DNA from: Ostrinia nubilalis
Lineage: Eukaryota > Arthropoda > Insecta > Lepidoptera > Crambidae
Assembly: GCF_963855985.1 (NCBI RefSeq)
Contig: NC_087111.1
Location: 9,057,001 to 9,121,000 of the forward strand
Length of the DNA stretch: 64,000 bases
Direction of reading: 5' to 3'
Position 1 is the first letter of the stretch. Every line of letters starts with the position of its first letter. The translations under genes and the position numbers were made by a program. The notes under the pieces are model-generated. The model was not told where the DNA came from, made no database searches, and worked only from the letters and a program-made list of their open reading frames with translations. Positions 10,511 to 20,100 of this stretch are shown piece after piece.

Positions 10511-13500
10511 ATGAAGCTATTCAGATTTATTCAAAGATTGGTCCCGTTGAGTTACCAAGTCAGATTTTATAAATGTAAACCACAGTAAGTAAAAAACTGT
10601 TATTATGGTCCTAAAAGTCCGAGGTTCGGATTGATTCCTAGATGGCAAAGGATGCTGGTCGGTCAGTATAGCCATACAAAAGGACTTCGTCCCAACTGTT
10701 CACACTTCAGAACGTCTACCTATTTACACTAATATTGTAAAGATGAAAGATTTGTTTGTTTGTCTAGAATAGACTCCGAGACTACTGGACTGATTTGTAA
10801 AATTTTTGCACCATTATGGTACGAAGCTCGCCGGGTCAGGTAGTTACTATAATAACCCTCCTTCTGGCGCAGTCGGGTAAACATAAATAATAATTAACTT
10901 TTAAAAAAAATAAAACCGACTTCAAATGCGTGAACACAAAAAAAAACTAAAAATTAAAAATATTGCGTATAAAAAAGTTCATCCCAAATTTTCCACCCTT
11001 GGGGGTGAAATATTTTCTTCAAATTCGCATGAAACCACCCTTTTGATAATACCTATTCAACAAAAAAATAATCGTTCAAATTGATTTATAATCGGCGGAG
11101 ATATTGCGTATAAAAAAGTTCATCCCCAATTTTCCACCCTTGGGGGTTGTTTTTTCTATTATTAAATTTAAATGGGACCACCCTTGAGGTATACCTATAC
11201 GCCGAAAAAAGATTTGTTCAAATCGGTTCATAATTGGCGGAGTTATCGCGTAACAAACATAGAAAAAAAACATACGGGTCGAATTGAGAACCTCCTCCTT
11301 TTTTGAAGTCGGTTGAAAACACATACCAACCGAATTGAGAACCTCCTCCTTTTGTTGAAGTCGGTTAAAAAACAATACGAATTTCAGATCTTCAAAACCC
11401 CGTCACCTGATCTGCTTCAAGCAATGGACGGCTAGCATGGTAATGGACATCATCACGAGCGCCCTCAACCTGAAGTGCCGACACGTGGACACACATGGGA
11501 AACGACTGGTTGGTGGTCATAATCAGTTCACATAATGTTAGTCCAATTTATGCTTTTTAGGATTTCCCATAAGTCTTCTCGCGTCATGAAAAAGTTTTCA
11601 GATCTCATGTAGAGCAGCTTCTAACTACATGGCCTAGCTATACAAATGTGGCATGGCAATTTCGCTATCGCCAGCACCTGGGCGTAAAGTAGCTAGGTAT
11701 CACTGTTCGTACATTCATCATCATCATCTCAGCCATAGGACGTTCACTGCCGAACATAGGCCTCCCCCAATGGACCCCAATGCTTACCATGTTGCCCGGT
11801 TGGTAGCGGCCTGCGTCCATGCGCCTTCCTTTATGATGCCGTCGGTCCACCTTGTGGGTGGACGTCCCAAGGTGGACGTCCCACGCTGCGTTTTCCGGTA
11901 CGCGGTCTCCACGTTCATTATTGATGTTGTTAGGTCGTTGTCCCATATTTAGTTGAGATTGCCTGGAAAATTAATTACGAAAATCAGCATCAGACAACTG
12001 ATCAACATTCTAAAAGACCACTGAACAGTTTCAGAAATAGGCGGCCTCTAATACTATTACCGAGTTCTCTTCGAAGTCTGTGCCTCTGAGTTGGTCAAAA
12101 CAGTTGGTCTCTGAAGACTTTCCTTCATTACAGGATGTCCTGACGAACTGCAAGGTGATGATACTCCAGGAGGTGAACGAGCCGATCCTGAACATGGCCG
12201 TGTCGAAGGCGGCTACGTTTCTGGGCGCTTTTGACGTCAACATCATCGACCATCTGGTTTGGGACAAAGATTACTTTGGAAAGTGAGAATCAAACTTTGA
12301 CAGTACCTACCTACCTATTGTTAGGTTGGTAAAACATCGGATATGAATAGTCGACCCCAGAAAATCTTAAAAACAGTAAAACTACAATCTACTTTATGAT
12401 CCTAAGACCCTGATTGTACCCCACCCTCCTTCAGGGAGGGTACCCTGGGTTACCGCCCCTGAATATACGTCATTGACTCTACTTACTTACCTACTAAAGC
12501 TTACTAACTACAGATGAAATTACTTAACTAAAGAAGGTAGTCAGAAGTTCACGTCGAAATTAACTAGCTAGTCGTGTCTAGTATCAAGAAACAAGGGGAG
12601 CAGCCAGCCTTCCCTGTTTCCTCTGGTTACCATGCCCGTGTCTTAGGGCTATATTTCACTGGGACACCATGGCGGCGCAACCAGTCGCCGGCTACCAACA
12701 AAATGTATACAGCTCTATATTATTATTTTTGTTCTCTATATTTTTATTCTTATTCTTGCAGGATGTTAAAGGCCTACCTTCTCTTTACAGGGTGTTCTCC
12801 ATGATGACGGACGTGATATTCGTGGCGACGGCGACGCATATGTGCGTGCAGCGGTTTGCCGACCAGGCAACCGTACCTGTGTTGTGTATGCGCTCGCGCA
12901 CGCATGCCAGCATACAAGCGCTGGCGACTGTGATGGCTATCATTGTTAGTTTATTTTTAAGACATACAATACTGAAATTCTTTGGTCACGTCTCTAGAAA
13001 TGAGAACTCGATGGAGAGACTGGTAGTTCAGGGCCAGGTGGAAGGCAGGAGAGCACGCGGTCGATCGCCAACCCGCTGGATGGATGCCATCACGAAGGCC
13101 ACTGAGTCCATCATGGTCCAGTGTATTCGCGACGCCTCTAACCGTCAAAAATGGAAGCACATCGCCAGGAGAGCTACCCTCGGAGATGACATCACCCCAC
13201 CATGTACCTCGTAAGCGCAACCACGGCCACTCTGACAAAGAGTACCCGACTAAGAACAAGAAAACATTAATTTTACCTTTACGGCGATCAAATACTTTTA
13301 ATAGAGGTACTAACCGCCTCTGTGGTCTAGTGGTATGGCCACCTACTTCAGACCCAGAGGTCCCGAGTTCGATTCTCAATGGGGACAATTTTTTCTGCTC
13401 GGTATGGTCGGTAGTTGGGCTTGTTATAAATCCGTCTTTCTAGCTATCACTATCTTATCTAGGTCTGTCGCCATAGCAGCATTGTGTTCAGGCAGTTGGA

Positions 13501-15061
13501 GGCAAGATAGCCAGCTCACTTCCACCTTCGACTTGATCATCACTTTTTCACTTTCCATAGTTTCCATCAGGTACAGTTCCAAGAGTTCCTCGTTGTGGAT
13601 ACAAAAAACTCCACGGTCTCATATAAATGTCACACACCACAGCACCAGTAGTAATAAATATAATCTTAAATCGTTGCAGGAAGAATTTGGCACAATGAAG
13701 TCGCTCAACGTTGCTTACATAGGAGCGCCACATCCAGTTCTGAACTCGTACCTGCTTCTGTGCCCGATGTTGGGAGCCAATATCAGATACAAGTGCTGCT
13801 GCAAGGAGGTATATTCAGCCCAATACCTACTTACCTACTCTTATTCTACTAGAAATAAGTAGGTACAGGAAGCTGAGTGGTTTCTGCAGTGTTTTTCTGC
13901 TTAGACCAAATGTTAATTAAGTTCGTCTTATGTACCTATCTGTGACATTGCTGAAAAAATAGGACCACCCCTACTCCTATTCCTGGGGATGTCTTGTCTT
14001 GTCTTTGTCTAGTATCTAGCTCATACTAGGTATCTTCCAAACGGTAGCCCAACATCCTGGGGCATCAGATCATTCTGGAGGGGCCGTGCCACCCCGGTCC
14101 CCTCGCTATACTTAAACGCGCATGCAGCAGTTGTGATACAATTACTTACTTACAATTTAATATTAATTTCAGACAGGAGGTATCTGCCCCCTCCTCCACA
14201 AAGCGAGCGAAGACCTCACGGCCCAGACTCGCACGGAGTGCCGGGAGTGCGAGTCCTCTCAGCAAGTGCTGTGCAACACATCCGTGATCATATCAGGGCC
14301 TACGTCTTGCAAGAAGGAGGCGGCTAAGGGCTACAAGATTAATTTGAGGGTATGATTATTTTTCTACCAACCGTGCGATGTGGAAGTCATTGGGGGAAGC
14401 CTTTGTTCAGCACTTGACGTCCTGTGGCTGAAATGATGATGATGATTATTTTTAAAACAATTTAAGACTGGCCGGCGTCGTTGCTAGCAAGCTGCCTAGA
14501 GCTGTTTTATGGATTATTATGTAGTTACTCGAATTACTTATAGCTTTGTTCAGCAAGTGACAGGTTTAAAAAACACAATTTATTATGTTTAGAACTTTAG
14601 ATAGACAGTTACTTTCCTACATTGATACACATTATCATTTTGTTGATGAATGGACATTATGCATGCATATCAAAAGGATAAGTTTAGGACAAAATTTCTA
14701 AATACCTACTTATTAGCTCTGCTTATAATGTCCAAGAACTTACTGCACAAAAAAAACATGATACTATTATAAAATATGAGCAACTTTCTGAGATAAAATG
14801 TACTACAGAGTTAAGATTGAACAAACATCAATAATAATTAGCGTGAAAATTACTTTCATTTTATATTAACGATACAATTCTCAGGACATCGAAAAGTCAA
14901 CGCCCTGTGAATGGATATTCTTCCACACCTGTCCTCGTGGGGACGAGTGCGACGATGACCTGTTCAACCATTGTAACTCTCGGACGTTCAAGTCGTTCCA
15001 GAACATGCACTATATCACAGCTGCGTTGATGGCAAACGCTGTTAAGGGACTAAAGTTTTAA
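10511..15061 (+). CDS. Ornithine transcarbamylase-like protein, probable mitochondrial pseudoenzyme
   Basis: Seven plus-strand exons: 10511-10584, 11388-11508, 12134-12282, 12791-12944, 13680-13808, 14173-14349 and 14885-15061 (981 nt, 326 aa). All junctions are GT/AG and in phase. The N terminus (MKLFRFIQRLVPLSYQVRFY) is basic, aromatic and lacks acids, like a mitochondrial presequence. The order of segments follows the OTC fold: RHLICFKQWTASMV, KVMILQE, DVIFVATATHMCVQRFADQA, LNVAYIGAPHPVLNSYLL, WIFFHTCPRGDECDDDLF, then the C-terminal helix. Catalytic sites are altered: NEPIL stands where carbamoyl-phosphate-binding STRT is expected, HASIQ replaces HPxQ, HTCP replaces HCLP, and the SMG ornithine loop is not recognisable. 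The protein is unusually cysteine-rich. AATAAA lies 13 bases after the stop (15075-15080). Enzyme activity is therefore doubtful. Confidence 0.85.
10905..11372. mobile_element. TIR element with repeated internal module, abutting an exon
   Basis: Left end AAACCGACTTCAAA is the inverted complement of the right end TTGAAGTCGGTT. Inside, the module GTATAAAAAAGTTCATCCC with CACCCTTGGGGGT occurs twice, and the terminal block CCTCCTCCTTTT is duplicated. The right end stops only about 15 bases before the acceptor AG at 11386-11387 of OTC-like exon 2. Confidence 0.65.
11712..11945 (-). mobile_element. Non-LTR retrotransposon 3' end fragment
   Basis: The plus strand shows TCAGCCATAGGACGTTCACT, GCCTCCCCCAATGG, GGCCTGCGTCCATG and CCACCTTGTGGGTGGACGT. 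Reverse-translated on the minus strand this family gives the C-terminal reverse-transcriptase tail ending WKSLGEAYVQQW, seen most clearly at 45606-45750. It lies in intron 2 of the OTC-like gene and has a duplicated GGACGTCC block. Confidence 0.7.
12946..13216 (+). mobile_element. Endonuclease/reverse-transcriptase C-terminal remnant (non-LTR)
   Basis: Open plus-strand frame with FFGHVSRNENSMERLVVQG, then RRARGRSPTRWMDAITK and RDASNRQKWKHIARRA. This is the usual C-terminal tail of lepidopteran non-LTR polyproteins. It starts immediately after the donor of OTC-like exon 4 and is intronic. A second, transposon-split copy is at 46700-49610. Confidence 0.8.
13313..13610 (+). mobile_element. tRNA-headed SINE
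   Basis: CGCCTCTGTGGTCTAGTGGT (box A region) and GAGTTCGATTCTCAATGG (box B region) form a tRNA-like head about 75 bases long. A body follows with CTTATCTAGGTCTGTCGCC and GATCATCACTTTTTCACTTT. It is located in the intron before OTC-like exon 5. Confidence 0.75.
14370..14446 (+). mobile_element. Non-LTR retrotransposon tail, short copy
   Basis: ACCGTGCGATGTGGAAGTCA followed by GGGGGAAGCCTTTGTTCAGC and GCTGAAATGATGATGATGA is the 3' end of the common tail family in plus orientation, ending in its typical (GAT)n simple repeat. Confidence 0.75.
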
Positions 15062-15477
15062 CATTTGACGTCAAAATAAAAATGTGTTGTTGTAAAATTT
15101 GTTTTACTATAATACATTATGAACTAGAGCTATCTACAAACATTATAATTATTATTTTATTGTATATAGGTTACATGTTTAAATGCTAACAGGATATTTT
15201 TTGTACTTCTTAAAATCAATTTCTGAATGAACTTACAAAACAATGTTTTTGTTTAAAGGGGTGAAACACAAGATAATTTTACATGATATCCATTAAAAGA
15301 GTTAACAAAAGAGCTATTAAGCAAGTAAATAAGTGCATAACAATAATAAACAAAATGCAGTTTCATATTTTGCTCCACTCACAGTAAGTCACATGAATTA
15401 TATTTTTTATAGGTAATGAAAAACAACACAAAATACATCTTATTAACAAGTAAACACGTCTTAACGTAACAAATGTC

Positions 15478-15981
15478 TTAATTGGCCGGGTTTTTGTATT
15501 TTCCTCTCATGAACTTGGGCAAAGGAACTACACCAGGGCACGGAATTTGACCATACACTTCACATATACACGGTCGCTCGCAGCCGACACCAAAGTTCGC
15601 AGGATTGTCTTTCTTCTCTGCAGCAATCGCCTCCGCTTCTAAAACCTCTTTGGATTTCCCCACAGTCGCTATCAAATGCTCCAAAATCTCATCTTTCGAT
15701 TTGTTGTCGACATCCACCAAAATCTTCCTTCCATCTTCGAAATAACACTTGATAAACGGTGAAGGTGTTAGATTCTTCAACGTAGCAACTTGCACATCAG
15801 GATTTTTATACTGTATTTGAGGCAAATACCAGAAAACGAACTCTTTAGCACCGTTGTTGTTGGTACCATTAATGTTGTACGCCACCGAGAAAATTTTGAC
15901 TTTGTCCTTCAGAACTAACCTCCCAGCGTTTAAATAGTTCAGTGTGCGGCGGATAGGGGCTCTTCCTTTCATGAAAGGCAT
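15478..15981 (-). CDS. mRpS25: Mitochondrial ribosomal protein S25 (mS25)
   Basis: Uninterrupted 167-aa ORF with the family layout. It begins MPFMKGRAPIRRTL, carries the central FVFWYLPQIQYKNP and LTPSPFIKCYF, and ends with NFGVGCERPCICEVYGQIPC then PLPKFMRGKY, where a cysteine cluster is typical of mS25. It is a structural component of the mitochondrial small ribosomal subunit with a thioredoxin-like L51/S25 fold. The length is normal for the family and the start is the only sensible ATG. It is convergent with the OTC-like gene (416 bases between stops). No intron is visible. Confidence 0.97.
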   Translation of the reverse strand: MPFMKGRAPIRRTLNYLNAGRLVLKDKVKIFSVAYNINGTNNNGAKEFVFWYLPQIQYKNPDVQVATLKNLTPSPFIKCYFEDGRKILVDVDNKSKDEILEHLIATVGKSKEVLEAEAIAAEKKDNPANFGVGCERPCICEVYGQIPCPGVVPLPKFMRGKYKNPAN

Positions 15982-16430
15982 CTTGGTGGATTTTTAAAAC
16001 AATAATTCCAGAAAAACGAAAATAACCTCAAATTCCACCGCGATTTTTAGAATTGTCAATGTCAACAAATCTGTCAATGTCAGACTGACGTATAGGGATG
16101 CTACCATCATAAAATATTTACTAGTTGGCCCGCGGGCAAAATGACCTCAGTTGAAATGTGAAACAATCGTTTAAATTTTTTATAAAGATTTTTTGGATAA
16201 CCATCATCTTTTTGTAGCCACAATTGTAGATATTGAATACTTACTAGGTCTACACGAATTCTGAATTTTTTAGGGTGACAAGGTGACAATATCCGCGAAC
16301 GAGTCTACTTTTTAGTATCTTTACACTGCTTATGATTATCATATTTACAGAAGATAATGTTACCTTATTTTTCTAAGAACATAGTAAATAACTACATTAT
16401 TAAATAGGCGAAACGATCATTTATTTGTTA

Positions 16431-16568
16431 CTAAAAATCATCATCACCGCAGTCCTGACAACACTCATGGCAGTCGACACCACACATTCGCAAGCACATG
16501 GCACACAGTGTTATGCAGCAGACGATGCGAAGGCATCTGCCGCAGCAGCCTCCGCACATACAGCACAT
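16431..16568 (-). CDS. Short cysteine-rich ORF (45 aa, 15 cysteines)
   Basis: The minus-strand ORF begins MCCMCGGCCGRC, passes through a Cys/hydrophobic stretch (LRIVCCITLCAMCLRMCG) and ends in an acidic tail (CGDDDF). An in-frame TAA lies 11 codons upstream of the ATG, so it is either a complete micro-ORF or a last exon joined upstream through an unseen acceptor. One third cysteine with an intact frame is hard to explain as chance in AT-rich DNA. The pattern resembles CYSTM-type small membrane-associated proteins, but I do not assign it to that family. No paralogue is visible in the window. Confidence 0.5.
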   Translation of the reverse strand: MCCMCGGCCGRCLRIVCCITLCAMCLRMCGVDCHECCQDCGDDDF

Positions 16569-17107
16569 TTCAGGCGATTCCTTGAAGGTGGCATTGGGTT
16601 AGTTTTGTCAAGTTTTAGACTACGTAATTCTTCTGATAAACATGGGATTTTGATTCGAGCAATTTTTTCATTTATTAAGTACGCTTATACACAGTTCACT
16701 TTATGGCAGACATTTCTCACAGAATAAAATATGAATAAACACAACAATTTACAGAAACAAACAGAAGTCAGTCAGTCAGCCTGACAAGTAAGACAGTTTA
16801 CTTTGACGACATTCATAAAATGGCCTAAAATGGCAAAGGAATGATTTTAATCGATTGAATAGACAAAAAAGTTTCTCTACCACAAAACTTTTAACCGCAA
16901 AAAGGTTAAGTTTACCTTGTAAGTATGGCACAAAAATATAGATGGCGCTATTTCATTTATTTTCATTCTGCCGTTTATCTAATCTGTGGCTTTACTTCCG
17001 AACCGCGAAAACTAAAGAAGTTTCGTTCAAATTAAATTCAGCACACATACCAAGATAAATAAAGTATAATTCATACAAACATAAAACAGGACATTTTGTA
17101 TAAACGA
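16569..17107. other. Intergenic, nothing recognised
   Basis: AT-rich DNA with no convincing exon, RNA gene or repeat element. It could contain the promoter of the cysteine-rich ORF and the 3' UTR of the CAP gene. Confidence 0.4.
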
Positions 17108-20100
17108 TCACTTGTTTCCTTGTCGGCGCATCCAACTAGGGTTGAAGCCTGTGTCGCGGAACAGTTGGTCCACGTCTTCTTTGTCAAACATCATGGCGGC
17201 CTGCAATAAATACAAATAAAAATTAAATCATTTTTAATCATACACATAGGCGTACATATTTCAGACCGTCCCCTGAAATTGTAAACTCTACATCTACTTT
17301 GTATTACGTTTTTATAGTGTCTAAGACCGGGAGAACCAGCCTACAAACCTCTAATTTACCTAAGAGTAGGCGCACACCGTTGATTTTACGTCGGCCGATA
17401 GTTTAGTCGGGCAGTTGATCAGTATGGGCATGTATGGGAGTGCGCACACTACGCCGATTCGATTTGGCCGATTCTTCATACAATTTAAAATCGGGCACAA
17501 CTATCGGCCAACTAAAAATCAACGGTGTGCGCTTACTCTTATATCATAATTATTGTCAATCCAACATACGATTGAAGACCGATGAGTGTGCGCTGTGACA
17601 GGTAGGTTCAAAAGTGCGTTGGCTCCTGGCCTGTAATTTTATTTTTATTATTTACATTTATGACCTTGTTGCGATGATTTAATTATTCAATGTATTTTGT
17701 CATCTAAATAATTGTCAGCATTTTAAATTGGTTGTGGCTGGAATACTTCAATTCCCTAAGGAAATATATTACCTTTGTGGTCTGTCCCTTGTTTGCTTCC
17801 ATTTGTGCCTCACTACTAATGCCTGAAATTAAAAATAAATTGTGATCAAGTCATTTTGGTCGAGCTTTTTCAACTTTTTCATCGTTATAATAGCCAAATG
17901 ACGTCCACAGCTGGACAAAGGCCTCCCCTAAGGATTTCCACAAAGACCGGTCCTGCGCTACCCGCATCCAGTTACTTCCTGCGACCTTAACCAGATCGTG
18001 GGCATGTAGTCGCCACTCGAGAAATTATCTGCCCCAACGGCCGAGGTGCCCTGCCCATTGCCACTTGCCAATCTTGTCATAAAATAACAAAAATGTAGGG
18101 ATGTTATGGATATGAAGTTTCGGTTATGGATACGGTTACGGATATTAGAATAATATTATGCCGGTTTCGGTTACGGTTCATCATCATCATTTCAGCCATA
18201 GGACGACGTCCACTGCTGAACATAGGCCTCCCCCAAACGGCACGATATAATATAGGCGCATGATAAAATAGGCGGGCGGGGATATCAGATTGTGCCAGGG
18301 AATGCCAGACAAGTAACAAATATTTAAAAAAACATTAAGATTTAGACTCCGCTTTTATCCGAAACTTTTGAATCGGTTTCAGTTACGGTTACGGATATTT
18401 TTTTATTTCGGACATCCGATAGTTTCGGTTACGGTTACGGATATCCATAACATCCCTGCAAAAATTTTATTTGGTCGAAGCAAATCCTAAGTAACTCTTA
18501 GATTATAACAGAAAAGTAAGAGGTTTCTCACCTCAGGGCTAGTAGTGACTGCCATGTCAGTAAATCTACGGAACTCCGGTTCTCCTTCTAAAAGAACAGC
18601 TGTCTGTTTTCTGCTTTTCGTCGGTATTGCTTCGTATCCCTCCATAGATCTTGGGCTAGAATATTTACACCATTTAATTTATTTATTTATTTATTTAATT
18701 AACTCTAATATCTTAATAATTTAGATGCGAAAATACTGTATCCTTTTGGGTAACGTTTTTACGCCTTTATTGCAGAACTAGCGGCCACCCGCGACTTCGT
18801 ACGCGTGGATCCCGTTTTACCTCCTTAGGGGTGGAGTTTCGTAAAAACCTTTCTTAGCGGGTGCCTACGTCATAACATCTACCTGCATGCCAAATTTCAT
18901 CCCGATCCGTCCAGTGGTTTGGGCTGTGCGTTGATAGATCACTATGTCAGTCAGTCACCTTTGAGTTATATTGATTTAGATAGATCTGATCTAAACCAAA
19001 ATTCTCCTCTAGGAGATTTTGAGAAAAGCGGTTTTTTTGTCACAAAACTAGATTGAAATGGGTGAACTAGATGTTCTCTTGTGCAGTACCCATCGTCTCT
19101 AAATTCACATTTATTGTTGTTAGAATCTACTTGGGATAAACCGCGGACAGAAGCTGGTTCAAAAAGAAATATTCATAAAAGCACTATCAATGATTTTGAT
19201 TATCTTACTGCCAAGCATCCGAAGTCCGAGCTTGCCAAGCTTTAAAGCTTTCGAACTTGTCCTCTGCCTTCTTCCGGCTGTCTAGTTCTTGGTCCAACTT
19301 ATCTAAGAACAAGCCTTTAGTGGTCCTCTTTTTTGTTGTGGCTGAAATAAATTCTACATTGAAAATAATTTAAAAATCCATCGCATCTTTAAAATTTTAT
19401 ATTTTTTAGACTTCATTAAGGCCATACTTGATAATTTTACAACTCTGTCAACATACTTTATATTGTTCCTTAGAAGGAACAAATTCATTCCTAGGTATTT
19501 ACATTGACAAAAGTTTGAATCACTAACATGAAGCCACGACAGCCGAACGGTGAAGGGATCGGACTGGCCGACTTGACCCGAGGGACGCGGGCGGGTTCGA
19601 ATCCCACCGCCACTCGACTATCGTGGTGAGCCCACTTGTAACACAAACATAATTTAGCTTTTATGAGAGGCTAACGGGAAAAGAAACGGGCCTTTTCAAG
19701 GCGAGATTGAATAGGCACTAACAGGGCAGATATGTACCATCCTAGACTGCATCCCACTTAATACCAGGTGCGATTGCGGTCAAATATCTGCCTCGTTATG
19801 CATAAAAAAAACCACTTACTCCTAAAAAGCAGCACAGAATCCCTATCCTCTATGGTCTTCTCTGAATGAGTATATTTCTTCCAATCCTTGATCTTACTAT
19901 TTTTCTTGTCATAAAGCACAGCTTTGGTTGTGTTCCGCACACTCTCTGTTGTGGTTTCATCATCATCATCTTCTTCTTCGGTATCTGCTTCTGTTGTTTC
20001 TAGAAGATCGTCTTCTGTTTCCGATTCGTACTGCTCTGTTCTTGTTGGGTGACGAACCTGTTCAATGATAACGAATTAATTTAAGGAGCTGAAATGTGGA

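Noticed and set aside
12669..13214. 181-codon plus-strand frame read as one protein
   Set aside because: It fuses OTC-like exon 4 with a retrotransposon remnant across a good donor at 12944, so it is not a separate gene.
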